From Paraconiothyrium sp. Pb-2020 (Eukaryota > Ascomycota > Dothideomycetes > Pleosporales > Didymosphaeriaceae), in the NCBI GenBank assembly GCA_022419385.1, contig JAJUBI010000005.1, positions 186,001 through 250,000 on the forward strand: a stretch of DNA of 64,000 bases. The letters are read 5' to 3'. The position numbers were made by a program, and so were the translations under genes. The notes under the pieces are model-generated. The model searched no databases. It saw nothing but the letters and a program-made list of their open reading frames with translations, and was not told where the DNA came from. This document shows, one piece after another, positions 42,591 to 53,165 of the stretch (position 1 is its first letter; every line of letters begins with the position of its first letter).

Positions 42591-45063
42591 TTAGGAATCC
42601 TCCGTCATGTCCATCTCCTCAACTCGTCCCACAATCCTTCCATTGACATACTGGTATGCGGATAAATCGAGCTCGCTGTCACTCTCCTCGTCGCCGCGTC
42701 CTCTCGATGAGCTCGCCTGGCTCTGGGTTAGATGCCTATCCCCACGAATTCTATCCTGTGTCCACCGGCCTATGCCGTACGCGCTACCATCGCCTTTGCA
42801 TTGAACAGTATCGTCGCCACCGTCTTTCGCGCCGTCGGTCTGTGTACGGCCTAGCGATGGGGGGGCAGAAGGTGCGGGTGTGATGCTCATGCGTCGCAGC
42901 TCATCCCTAAGCTCTGGCTCTGCGGTCGTGGGAAGGGTACTCTTAAGACGATGCTCGCGCTCATCAGCCTCGCGGATATCTTCTTCGGCATGAAACTCGA
43001 ATTCTCTTTGGAAGTGGATATCTAGTGCATCTCTAGCATCCTGCTTTGCGCGGCGGACGGATGAGCGCATGGCTGCTCGGACGGAAGGCGACTCGGAACG
43101 AAGCGCCTTCCGTCTGTTCGAGGCGGCTGGGGTAGAGGGCACTGCGGGCTTGCTGTTTGGTTGAGCTGGGGCTATAGCACGATCCCGTACGAGACTATAG
43201 GCAAAAATTAACGTTATCTCTATGTCCCTTGCGACTACAAGACTTACGGCTTCATGGGTTTAAACCCGAACTTAGGAGCTTTAGTTGCAGGTCTGGCAAC
43301 TCCTGAGCAATTAGTGGGCTTTGCTTTCTTTACCGCTGGCTTCTGTCGCCTCTGTATTAACGGAGCATCGTCGTCCGGCGCATCCTCGTCTGAAGATGGC
43401 TCGAAATTCGAAGCATCACTGTCATCGCTGACATTGTGCTGGACCTTCCGCTTTCGGTTTGACGAGACATGTGAGAGCGGCGGTGTTGGCAATGGTAATC
43501 TAGAGGGGGGTGTCTCGTTAGTAGCGGCCTGAGTATTTCTGCCCTCCCGCTGCGTGCGTGCGGTGGTTCCGGCAGTGCGACTCGGAACTTGAGGTACTTT
43601 GAACTGGGAGGCAGGTGGACTGTCACCCACTTGCGTCGGTGGGAGCGTTCCAAGTTGTTCTTGCGTTTTAGCAGATTCCTTGTTGACTATCTTGGTCAAG
43701 TACTCCTCCTCCACATGTGCACAATCCGTACTAACTTCTGCGGCTCTATTGTTAATAGGTACTTCAGAGTCAAGGGCTGCGCGCTGAGCCGAAATATGCT
43801 TATGCAGCTCTCGCATCTGTCTAAACGTAGAGGCTGCATTCTTCTTGTTAACGTTATTAGAGAGAACGCTATTGACCTCATTGTTATGTATTATATCCTG
43901 TCCGTGTTCGGAAGACCGAGCAAGGTGTTCTTGTGCATAAGCTGTTGCGCGTGTGCCAGGTAAAGGTTGATCTAGGAGCTTTGGGTCTTTCTTTTGCACC
44001 GGACTGAAAGCAGTTGTTCCTAGTCGCATTGCATTCGATCCGGTTTGCTTAGTAATGAAGCTGGGCGGCAGGCCATGAGAAGTAAGCTGCGCATTACTAC
44101 CAGGCAAGTTTAATAGGCTTGGTGCAACTGAATTGGTTGGAGTAGGTTGACTTTCACGATCTTCTTCATCTTTGCTGTCCGGTCGGACAATCTGAAATCA
44201 TTAGCAAAGCTGTGGGTAATGATTCCTGGCACTACCAACCTTGGAGGTTCCAAAGAACGACAATACTCCATTGGGAGCGGGGGATTGAACTCTACTGCTG
44301 ACCAGTGCTCGACTGCAGTGTTGCTCTGCGCACTGGGTTGCGGCTGCGGCTCATGATCCTCATCCGAGCAGAGATCGATGACCTCTAATTGCTGCTGCCT
44401 AGAACCACTGTTTTTGCGAGTCTTTGCGTCAGATTTAGGTCGGGCCTTCGTGGTAGTTTTAGGCTGGGCACTGTTAATTGTGGTGTCCTTTATATACCAT
44501 AGAAAATGTTGTTGGCCAACCCAGCAACTAGGATCGACGCACTCTTGGGGCTGCTACGTACCTGAATATGAGCTGCACTCTGACCTAGAACTGGGCGAGA
44601 TGCTGGTGAAGCGGCGTTTGCGCTCCTCCGCGCGTTTGGTGGCTTCTTCGGTACAAGGACTGGCACAGGTTTCGTCTTTTGCTGGCGGCTGGCTGAGCTG
44701 GCTTCTTCCTCTGGCTCTGGCTGGAAGGATGCAGAGGTGGGTTGTCTGCCCTCTGCGGAACTTGCTGCGGCCTTGACGGTATATTTGCGCCTGCTTGATT
44801 GACATGTACATTGTGTCCATTGGAACCACCCCCAAATTGAGAGACGTGAGAGGAGTAGCTCGTCCAAAAATGACGGTGCTCATTTCATCTAGCTCGGCAA
44901 AATGTCTTCTGACATCCGCGGCCCTCAATTCGAAGCTGTCTCTTCTCTCTGTTGTTTCTGCGTAAGTTTGAGGTACTCTTCCATGACAGCCGGTGGTACT
45001 GCGCCCGTCGGCGGTTGCCCTGGTGGCTGTCGTGTTGCCATTATTGTGCCGGCTTGGTCTCAA
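42591..45063 (-). CDS. Disordered nuclear-type protein with SUMO-interacting-like motif (5' end unresolved)
   Basis: Minus-strand gene with at least four exons. Well-supported introns are 44488-44561 (74 nt, CAG|GTACGT donor), 44192-44235 (44 nt) and 43195-43247 (53 nt), which join into one frame ending at 42591. The product is low-complexity and charged. It includes KPVPVLVPKKPPNARRSANA, then LEVIDLCSDEDHEPQ (a hydrophobic core plus acids, like a SUMO-interacting motif), then NRKRKVQHNVSDDSDASNFE and KPAVKKAKPTN, likely nuclear localisation and acidic patches. The C-terminal end ELDLSAYQYVNGRIVGRVEE looks folded. Upstream of 44562 two or three frames compete. A start near 45024 or 45063 with another intron is likely but I could not fix it. 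Family not recognised; it could be a chromatin or DNA-repair factor. Confidence 0.6.
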
Positions 45064-45473
45064 CAGTGAGCTGATGAGAGTAGGACGAGGACAAGAAACT
45101 GTAGCAAAAGGTGGGGTGTTGTCAAATTTAAGTGTCTCTCGAGCGAAAAGAAAGGAAAGGTAAAGGTGAATCGACTTGTAGATATTGACGTGAAGGACAA
45201 ATTAAGGTGAGAGACTTAAAAGACTATAAGCTAGATAAATCAAGGTAAGAGAGACCTGCGGACTGCGAGACAGACATATCAAGGTGAGAGAAATTCAAAA
45301 GATTGCGGGACAAACGAAATGCCAGGAAAGTGCGACCACGGATCCGAGGAGAACTGGCAAATGCGCAGCCAACACATACTTTGTGTATAATACATATCAA
45401 TTCCTAAGAGCGCCGCTCGATGCAACCCATATATGACCACATAATGTACACGCCTAACCCTCGATCCATCTGT
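45064..45473. other. Intergenic, 0.4 kb
   Basis: Upstream of the disordered-protein gene and downstream of MRPL31. Dominated by the degenerate tandem repeat at 45200-45320. Confidence 0.5.
45200..45320. repeat. Degenerate tandem repeat, about 40 bp x 3
   Basis: Three consecutive units (45200-45240, 45241-45279, 45280-45320) share the pattern AAGGT(G/A)AGAGA...(A/G)ACT-or-ATT...GAC-A. Units are diverged but in register. They lie just upstream of the minus-strand gene ending its 5' side near 45063. Confidence 0.55.
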
Positions 45474-46017
45474 CTAGAAACCCGGCGGGTTCAATCTTTG
45501 GCTGACCCTCGTCCACTTCGGTACCTCTGCTCAATTGTCAGTATTCGGTCTCAAGCGCGCTGTTCACCTCCTCTCCACTCCCTCTAGAGCTCCTCAAACC
45601 CCACTCCCTCGGCAAGGTCCACTTACTATGAATGCCCTTCCTATATCTCTTCACCTTCCGGTCAAACACCGTGTATTTGTCCTTGGGCAGCATCTCCTGC
45701 TCCGTCGGCATTTCCTTCTTCCACATTTCCACCTTCTTCAGGGTCTGGCCCAGGCGCGCGAGTGCGGTGTCAACGGTGGAAACGGTTTTGTCAACACCTC
45801 GGAGGCGTTCACGGTGGCGGTACTTCTGGTGGCGGGAGAGGCGCCATGGGACTTTCCTACACGATCAAAGATCAGTTTTTGCGCATTGTGGCAGGGGCAG
45901 GTTGGAGGCAGATCGTCCATTGAGATGCGATCGCAGGGGTTCGTGGGCGGATTTGCGGGCTGCGTACCATAAGAGACCGCCAGACAGCGGGTTTGTGAGA
46001 CGGAAGGGACCGAACAT
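45474..46017 (-). CDS. mrpl31: Mitochondrial ribosomal protein mL60 (MRPL31)
   Basis: Three exons: 46017-45968, 45856-45627 and 45526-45474. Introns of 111 and 100 nt give 110 residues. The assembled protein reads MFGPFRLTNPLSGGLLWKVP, then WRLSRHQKYRHRERLRGVD, TALARLGQTLKKVEMWKKEM, MLPKDKYTVFDRKVKRYRKG and a C-terminus WTRVSQRLNPPGF. This matches the fungal large-subunit mitoribosomal protein mL60/MRPL31, known from yeast and filamentous fungi. The N-terminus itself serves as targeting region. Both introns are required: exon 1 encodes only 16 residues and part of the next codon. It diverges from TRS20, with 401 bp between the start codons. Confidence is high because all three exons join in phase into a complete family member. 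Confidence 0.93.
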
Positions 46018-46418
46018 TGTGAGCGCGTGGTATGGCAGCTTGGATGGTTGCGATGAGGATGTGGAAAAGTCGCGGTTCGATTTCTTGGCGCTGGACCCTT
46101 GCTAGCGCTCTTTCTCCGCATCACCTCCGAGCACGACAATTCACCCCACGAGCGATTCGAGGCGGCCACGGCGGCCACCAGAATTCATTTCAACCAAGCA
46201 GCTGTGTATACTTGAAAGCTCGCCTCTTTTACGCCGTGGTTCGCCATAACAACACCTTCCCCACCTCTCACGAGACGTATAATTCCTGAACACACCACAA
46301 ACGACCACCCTACTACCGCGCTTCCACCACCGCATACGAAGCACACTACCTCCTGTCTGACGCTCCGCCCGGCTTTTGCAACAAAACCACCTAAAACACC
46401 CCTCGCAACCCGCCCACA
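46018..46418. promoter_or_regulatory. Divergent promoter, MRPL31 / TRS20
   Basis: 401 bp between two divergent housekeeping start codons, with pyrimidine-rich tracts (CTCC, CCACC) near the TRS20 side. No gene fits inside. Shared promoter inferred. Confidence 0.5.
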
Positions 46419-46966
46419 ATGTCCTACTACTTCACCATCTTCTCGCCTACCGACACTCCCCTCTTCACCCACGAATTCGGCACCTCCCGCTCCTCCGGCG
46501 ACGGCACCCCCCACTTCACGCCCACAGACCGCCACCTCGCCCCCTTCATCCTGCACTCCGCCCTCGACATCCTCGAAGAAGTCCAATGGGGCCCGTCCTC
46601 AACCGCAGGCTCAGCGCCCATGTATCTAAAGCACATCGACAAGTACGCGAACAACTACGTCTCGTGCTGGATCACGGGGGCGAATGTGAGATTTCTGCTG
46701 CTGACGAGGCCGCGGGATGAGGTGCTGGGAGGGGGGCTGGGCGGGCAGAGGGGGAGTCTTGCGGGGGGAGATTAGGGGGTGGGGGAGGGGTGTATAGGCC
46801 GGATGCGCCGGCGACGGAGGAGGCGGTGAAGAATTTTTTCGTGGATGTGTATGAGAGTTGGGTGAAGACGGTTATGAATCCTTTTTTTCACGCGGGGAAT
46901 GGGGATGTGGTTAAGAGTCCGGTGTTTAGGGCGAGGGTGGCGGCGGCGGCGAAGAAGTATCTGTAG
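46419..46966 (+). CDS. trs20: TRAPP subunit sedlin (Trs20/TRAPPC2), frame break in a poly-G linker
   Basis: Starts MSYYFTIFSPTDTPLFTHEF, then GTSRSSGDGTPHFTPTDRHL, ILHSALDILEEVQWG, MYLKHIDKYANNYVSCWITG and VRFLLLTRP, a clear sedlin-family longin domain. The first frame ends at 46775 inside a G-rich stretch. The second half of the family continues in a different frame: YRPDAPATEEAVKNFFVDVY, ESWVKTVMNPFFHAGNGDVV and SPVFRARVAAAAKKYL, stopping at 46966. The break lies in a variable linker made almost only of G runs (about 46715-46790). Either a one-base error or mutation occurred there, or a very short intron is removed; a 35-nt GTGCTG...GGGGAG segment at 46721-46755 would restore the frame. By family knowledge Trs20 works in TRAPP complexes that tether ER-to-Golgi vesicles and activate Rab GTPases. 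Confidence 0.85.
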
Positions 46967-47311
46967 TATATTCGGATGAGGGGCGGGTGTGGACGCGTGC
47001 GGCGTCAGGGCTGGTGTGGAAGACGATGGGACCAAGGAGTTGCGATGGGACTGCTGGGATGGCGCTTGCAGATGAAGGGGAAACGAAACGCGTGAAAGGC
47101 GTCGGTGAGGTTATAGAAGCCCACAGTGGTGAAGAGACAGACCAGAAGAAGATATACCCAATAGACATTGCTTCAGGCACTCATAATCCAATTACAGCGC
47201 CACACGCAACCCCTTAACTCTGCAACACTCATACAAAGAACTCCTTTACTCGCACCATGCCAATTCACACCAGCACAACCATGTCATCCCTCAAAATTAG
47301 ACAAACCCCCC
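46967..47311. other. Convergent intergenic region, TRS20 / DOA10
   Basis: 345 bp between convergent stop codons. No gene or motif recognised. Confidence 0.5.
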
Positions 47312-50300
47312 TCAGTGTCCACCCAACAACTCCTGCCCCTCAAGCGGCACATGCACCTGTTCCCGCCTACCCTCCTCCCTAACCGCCCTCCTCCTCTCCC
47401 CAAAATTATGCAACCTCTCACCCACAAGATACACCTCGTCCCGCACAACACCCCTCCACCTCCTCGCGCACTCGAGGCCCTCTCTACCAGCCCACGCCAC
47501 GCCCACCACCGCTCCCGTACTCGGGAACGCAAACCGCCACACCAACCTCCTACTCATCTCGTTGGCGCCGAGCAAAAGCGTGTAATTAAGCGTAAGCGCG
47601 ACGGCAGACGGGACGACAATGGAGACGGCGAACAGCGCGAGCGCCGGCAGGAGGAAGCAGCGCGTCGCTATCTGCGCGTTGGGATTGAGATAGCCGTCTC
47701 GAATGACGGCAGCAAAGGCGCGGGCGGGGCGGCTCGCGCGGTCTGCGAAGGTGAGTCTCGCGACGAGGCGCGCGTACAAGAAGCCGAGCGTCCAGTCTTG
47801 GATCAGGTGCACGACGTGCGGTTCCTTTGGGCCGAGGTATGCGTGTAGGGGGATGAGGCCGTAGAATTCTATTAGGACGGCGAAGAGGAAGGGGATGAGG
47901 AGGATGAGGCCGCCCCATACGTAGGCGAAGCGTAACGCACGGAGGGTGCCGCGGCTCGCGGTTGCGGCGAGAGTGGCGAGGGCGCTGGCGGCTGGGCGGT
48001 CGATGGAGGTGATGAAGGCGTGGAGGTGGTAGAGGGTGTAGGCGAGGGAACCGAGGGTGTAGAGGCCGAGGCTGAAGGAGTGGATGTCGTTCATTTCGAC
48101 GGTCGCGGGCAACAACAGGGAGAACAAGTAGCGGCCGAAGAGCAGCGGGATGATTGTCGCACTAACACCTGCTACAGCTGCAAAGATCCAAATCGTGAAG
48201 ACGAAGATGCCGATGCGTAGGCGGAACCACGGCGGGATGTATACTTTGGCGACAAGGTTGGAGTTGTGTACGCCGCCGGCGTCCTGGAGACCGTCCTTAC
48301 GTACGTTGCTTGCGTCAACGTCGACGAAGACGGGGTCGCCTTTGGGGATGCGGACTTGGTCGGAGGCGGGGGCGCGGACGTAGCGGCCCTCGAAGACGAG
48401 CTCGCCGGCGACTTTGCGGCCTTCTTGGTTTTTGGCTGTCTCGCCGAAGAGGAAGTTGGAGAGGCGGAGGGAGCGCGCGCAGAGCTTGAACCACCATCCT
48501 GAGATTGTTTGTAGGGCCTCGCTCGGCTTGTACAGCTTGATAATAACAGGCGTGAGGAAGTTGTAGAACAAGAGATCGAGCGGAAGCTCCAACGATGGCG
48601 CGTGGGATACCCAGTGAATAGGGAGCACGCCGGTGGTGAGACGATCGAGACTCCATACTACGCCACCGAGGCAGACTATGACCAGTGCTCCGTACACTAA
48701 AGCGCTGAAGGCAATTTTCCTGAGCTGTGTGGTAACACTGCGTTCGAGCACATCGCGCACAGGATGGAATTGGGGGTCGTCAGGGTCGCGGATGAAGTAG
48801 AGCACGCCTCGGCGCATGATCTTACGGCACATGGAGACGAATAGGGCGAAATGGAACATGTAGCAGGTGCCGATGAACCAGTGTACGAATCCTGATGTCC
48901 AAGGGCTGCCGCGCGTGAATTGCCAGCGAGTGTAGAGATTTGCATCCTTGAAGAGGGGTAGGAGTGCCATGTCGAGAAGAAGGCCACAGTAGAGGGGAAA
49001 TACTAGCATCTCGATGGAGATGATCAAGATCACCTTCAGTACGCCACCCGCTTGCTGAAGAATCTCGGTGATGATCCGCTCGATCTTCATGCCTTGTGAA
49101 GAACTGCTGAAGAAACCACCGCGCCTGAGATAGACAGCACCGGCTAACGCGAAGAAGGCATAACCAGCGAGGACAGCAATTAAACGATCAGTTGCTGTCC
49201 AGTGAGCGTCGGCTGCAGAGGAGGGGTTAATGTCGCTGCCAAAATCGAGGTCGAAGGTGATCTTGTATGTTTTGGTAGCCATTAGCCATGATGCAACTGA
49301 GGCGACTTTGGTGTACAGTGTCGTGAACGATGCTTTGATGGCTTCTGGAAGTAAGCGAAGGGTTGCGAGAATGATTGAGGAGGAAGTGTTGTCTGCGGCA
49401 TCTTCTAAGAACACTGTAACTATATTGCTTGTTTGGTTTAGCGTATACGATGTGGTGTTCTGAATCGTGCGTAAAGCCTCGTGGGAATGGATCGATAACC
49501 GGAAATAGGTTGGTGGCGGGAACAGCGGCGAGGTCTCGACAAGTTTCCAAAGACGAACTGCTGCATTGGCTGAAATTGTCTTTGCCTGTTCGAAGGCGAG
49601 TTCAAATGGACGATCCATGGTGCCCTGGCTGGCCAATTGGACGATGCGCCACATGACCTCCAGCACACCTGATACGAAACCGGCAGCTAGGAACACAAAG
49701 CTGTCGACAAGGAGATCTGCCAAGGTGGCTGTGATCTGCAAAGGAAGTTTGACGAAGAGTGCAACTGGGCTACCCATGAATAGGATGACCACCTTTCCCC
49801 ATAAGTAAGGAAGCCAGACAGCGCAGGCCAGGGTCGCAGAGATCAAGACAGCACTGAACATGGCATTCTGGAACAGGCCGGTTAGAGGGCCTTGCATGCC
49901 AATCAGTTCCAGGATACCCTCCAAATCTTCAGCATCGTCGATAGCATCCTGATCGTTGACATCGATACCAGCTTGCGCAGCGGCTGCCGCAACTTCAGGG
50001 TCTTGAATGGGTTGGTTGGCTACTTCGCGTGGCTCGTTGCCCACAAAAGGCACAAAAGGCGCCTCGTCAGCTATGTTACGGACGATGTGCGCATCATCGG
50101 CGCCGTCCTCTGCTGCTTGCACACCAGGTGCGACGCCGTCGAACATCCAGTCCAGGATACGGTCCAAAAAGCGTCGAGGTGGCTGCACATCACCCACAGG
50201 AGCTGGTTCAGGCTGCGCTTGGCGCGCAACATCGGCCTCTTGAGGTTGTTCCTGTGGTAATTGTGGTGGAATATCGACCGCAGAGTTCTCGACGTCTGTG

Positions 50301-52201
50301 TCGGCCTCATTTCTGTAAGAGTCCGAACCGCACGTCGACAGGTTCGACGCCTCATCGCCAACCGAGGGTCCAGTTGTGTCGCCTTCTGTAGACGTTGAAG
50401 GGCCCGACCTTGCAATAGAAGATGGACCGGGGCCGTTGTCGACAGCTTTGCCTTTGCCTTTGCCTGTTGCCTCCTGGTCGCTACCTTCAACAACAATATC
50501 TGGGACTTGTTGCCAGCTTTCGCTGCTATGGTCGCTACCTTGTTCTTGATCAGTTGGTGATGAGCTCGCCACTTCATCATCCCACCTATTGGGAACCGAG
50601 GCCGCAGACTCTCGCGCGTTGTCTCTGATCGCCTCTGGCACATTCGCAAATGACCACGAATTATCTTCTTCCATGCGTCGCTTGACATCAGTAGCAAGGG
50701 ATGAACGACCTCTGGCTGGCAGAGGGGGTCTTTTAGACGGTGAGGCGGACTCCGTACGTGCCACCAAAGGCGTCTCGTGGGTTCGGTATGCGAGACTGTT
50801 CGAGTGCTCAGGGAGACTCCGGCCTCGAGTAATACGTGCTTCGTCTTCCCGACGCCGCTGAATCTGCTCCAGCTTTTCTTCTATACCGCCGGGCAGTTCA
50901 TCGAGGAAGTAATCCCACTCTTCTGACAGCTGGAACGACCCGTCTTCGAAAGCTTTTAGTATCATTTCTTCCGGAGGTTCGCCCCTTTCATGCCAGGCTT
51001 CCAAGATTGCTCGGCCTTCCGGAAGTTCACTCTCCAGCTTCTCTGCACAATCGAAACTTGGTCCTCTGATTATCGGTCGTGTGGGTGTTCTGTCCTCTTC
51101 ACCTCCTTCTGCGTCTGCTGCATCGTCGGCATCGCCACCCTCGTGGGCATGTTCCTCTCCGAGAGCGGCTTCGGCTTCTCCCACGTCCTCTTGGTTCTGG
51201 GCCGCTTGGTCCGCAGCTGCGGCAGCTGCATTGCCGTTCAGCGCTACCATGTTGATGACAGGCTGCTGTTGTACAACCCATTCGCGTATTAGGAATATCA
51301 AGATGAATGCAACTACAACAGCGAGGGTGATGATCTGGCCCTCGAGCACGTCGACCAAAAAAGCATTCGCCGCTTGTGAAGGGAACCAGTTGAAGAAGGG
51401 AACGTCAGAAAGGAGCGATGGATTCCGTGGACCCAGATGATCTGCCGTAGCATTCAGCTCGGTTCTATTCAAGGCTGGTGGAGGCGCCAGGGTGTGCAGC
51501 GGAGTGACGAAGCCCCAAAGGAAGCGTTTGGCAAATGTCCAGATGCTTGAATCGCCATCACTCGTATTCACCGCGTGCGAGGTGTGCGAAAATGGCACGC
51601 GCAGGCTTGGGATCGGCATATCGAAAGTCTGATTTGCAGCTTGCGCTGCTTTGTATGCAGAATGGAGCACATTCAGGTCGTACACGGAAGACGGTGAAGT
51701 CCTGTTCCCTGAGCCGCGGAGCTCGACATAGTCCTCATGATTCCATCCCCCATCACCAACCCAGAAGAGACTCCGCCAGACGACGCGCATGCACCAGGGC
51801 AGCAGAAGCAGCCAGACCGAGGCCACCAGTACAGCGCGACACCATGTCATGAACAGCTTGAGTACGTGGACGGCGGCGCGGCGGAGGAAGACGGAGGTGG
51901 GTATGGTGTTGGGCATGCCGGGGTGGTACAGCTTGGTGAAGCGGAACGACGTCTTGCACAGCTCGCAGTATTTCTTTTGCGAGTGGGATAGCCACTCCAT
52001 GAGACATTCCTGGTGCACATATTTGATGCTGCCGCTACACTTGCACGGGTAAAACAGCGGCTCCTCCGGCGTGCTCTCGCCCCGACATATGCGACAAGTG
52101 TCGACATCGTCCTTGTCTGGCGGCTGGTTATGCGAGTGTGGGACGGTCGCCGGCGGGGCATCTGGTATGTGGTTGAGACCGGAATCGCCTGCGGAAGCCA
52201 T
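47312..52201 (-). CDS. ssm4: ERAD E3 ubiquitin ligase Doa10/SSM4 (MARCH6 family)
   Basis: A single 1629-residue exon. The N-terminus has a RING-CH domain starting at Cys36: CRICRGESTPEEPLFYPCKC, then SGSIKYVHQECLMEWL and YCELCKTSFRFTKLY, in the C4HC3 arrangement of MARCH ligases. About 14 membrane helices follow, interrupted by a long acidic disordered cytosolic loop (about residues 335-730). The C-terminus contains EVYLVGERLHNFGERR, matching the conserved C-terminal element that Doa10/MARCH6 needs for activity. By family knowledge it resides in the ER and inner nuclear membrane and ubiquitinates proteins with cytosolic degrons together with Ubc6/Ubc7. Length is slightly above yeast Doa10 (1319), as usual for filamentous fungi. 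No intron is needed. Assignment is firm. Confidence 0.95.
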   Translation of the reverse strand: MASAGDSGLNHIPDAPPATVPHSHNQPPDKDDVDTCRICRGESTPEEPLFYPCKCSGSIKYVHQECLMEWLSHSQKKYCELCKTSFRFTKLYHPGMPNTIPTSVFLRRAAVHVLKLFMTWCRAVLVASVWLLLLPWCMRVVWRSLFWVGDGGWNHEDYVELRGSGNRTSPSSVYDLNVLHSAYKAAQAANQTFDMPIPSLRVPFSHTSHAVNTSDGDSSIWTFAKRFLWGFVTPLHTLAPPPALNRTELNATADHLGPRNPSLLSDVPFFNWFPSQAANAFLVDVLEGQIITLAVVVAFILIFLIREWVVQQQPVINMVALNGNAAAAAADQAAQNQEDVGEAEAALGEEHAHEGGDADDAADAEGGEEDRTPTRPIIRGPSFDCAEKLESELPEGRAILEAWHERGEPPEEMILKAFEDGSFQLSEEWDYFLDELPGGIEEKLEQIQRRREDEARITRGRSLPEHSNSLAYRTHETPLVARTESASPSKRPPLPARGRSSLATDVKRRMEEDNSWSFANVPEAIRDNARESAASVPNRWDDEVASSSPTDQEQGSDHSSESWQQVPDIVVEGSDQEATGKGKGKAVDNGPGPSSIARSGPSTSTEGDTTGPSVGDEASNLSTCGSDSYRNEADTDVENSAVDIPPQLPQEQPQEADVARQAQPEPAPVGDVQPPRRFLDRILDWMFDGVAPGVQAAEDGADDAHIVRNIADEAPFVPFVGNEPREVANQPIQDPEVAAAAAQAGIDVNDQDAIDDAEDLEGILELIGMQGPLTGLFQNAMFSAVLISATLACAVWLPYLWGKVVILFMGSPVALFVKLPLQITATLADLLVDSFVFLAAGFVSGVLEVMWRIVQLASQGTMDRPFELAFEQAKTISANAAVRLWKLVETSPLFPPPTYFRLSIHSHEALRTIQNTTSYTLNQTSNIVTVFLEDAADNTSSSIILATLRLLPEAIKASFTTLYTKVASVASWLMATKTYKITFDLDFGSDINPSSAADAHWTATDRLIAVLAGYAFFALAGAVYLRRGGFFSSSSQGMKIERIITEILQQAGGVLKVILIISIEMLVFPLYCGLLLDMALLPLFKDANLYTRWQFTRGSPWTSGFVHWFIGTCYMFHFALFVSMCRKIMRRGVLYFIRDPDDPQFHPVRDVLERSVTTQLRKIAFSALVYGALVIVCLGGVVWSLDRLTTGVLPIHWVSHAPSLELPLDLLFYNFLTPVIIKLYKPSEALQTISGWWFKLCARSLRLSNFLFGETAKNQEGRKVAGELVFEGRYVRAPASDQVRIPKGDPVFVDVDASNVRKDGLQDAGGVHNSNLVAKVYIPPWFRLRIGIFVFTIWIFAAVAGVSATIIPLLFGRYLFSLLLPATVEMNDIHSFSLGLYTLGSLAYTLYHLHAFITSIDRPAASALATLAATASRGTLRALRFAYVWGGLILLIPFLFAVLIEFYGLIPLHAYLGPKEPHVVHLIQDWTLGFLYARLVARLTFADRASRPARAFAAVIRDGYLNPNAQIATRCFLLPALALFAVSIVVPSAVALTLNYTLLLGANEMSRRLVWRFAFPSTGAVVGVAWAGREGLECARRWRGVVRDEVYLVGERLHNFGERRRAVREEGRREQVHVPLEGQELLGGH

Positions 52202-53165
52202 GTCTCAGTGCGGCGAGTGAGAGCCGCGGGGTTTGGCGGGTATGTGTGGACGAGTATAAGGCGTGGTGCCGCAGCGGGGGGCTATGAGCACATCGGAGAG
52301 CGTGGTAGCGACAGTGTTTGGGTCGCGGGGGATGTTTATAAATGGTGTGTGCTATCGCGGAGAGATCCAAAGGGGCGCGTGGAGGGCGTAGGCGTGAGAT
52401 CGTGAAAGGCAGTCGCTGAGGAAACGTCGGTGGAACTTTTGTGAACTCGATGGTTCGTTGAACGCGGAAGTCAGCGAGTCGCCGCCGCAGCGGGTCCTTT
52501 CGCTTGCTTGGTCTGGGGTGCTGATCTACTCGTACCCAGCATGCACGCAACAGATGCTATAGCAGCCAGCATTAAGCCGCTTCGGGTCGGAGGCATTCAC
52601 CGTAGCTAAGAGCAGTTCCTCAAAATCCAGAATATGCAAGTGCCAAACAAAGAACGCGGGCAGCGTATCACGTACGCGCCCAGTCCAATTGTGTGGGCGG
52701 CGCGGTGGGATTTCACCCACACGTCTGATACACAGCAGTCTCCTGTGCCCCCGGGTGTGTCCCGGTACCGCAACGTCCCTCTCAGGCTCTCACCACACGC
52801 ATCCTTCTCGGCTTGTCGAGGTTCCCATCGAAGATTGAGTGTGCCATCGCGCCCCGACCTTATCAAGGCCGAACGCCTGCACGCGATCCGCACGTGCTCT
52901 GACATCATCCCTGTCCGTGTGTGCGCCTGGAGCTTGCATCCTGGTCCCGTCTGCCCACATCTCACATCTCTCGCTTTTGTTGACGTCCGCCCACCCCAGA
53001 AGACAGCCTGTAATTCTGTATGTCTATCGCGCCTGAGTGCTCGTCCATCACCAAAATACTCACATCTCTCACAGAGGCTTGTCAACCCAGCGTGTCACCT
53101 GGCACCGCCCATCCACACGTGAACACCACCAGCCGCGGACCTACGCGCACGCTTCACACACCGCC
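52202..53165. promoter_or_regulatory. Divergent promoter region, DOA10 / repeat-protein gene
   Basis: 964 bp between two divergent start codons. Plus-strand frames such as 52634-53122 are pyrimidine-rich leader sequence without conserved motifs. No gene recognised. Confidence 0.45.
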
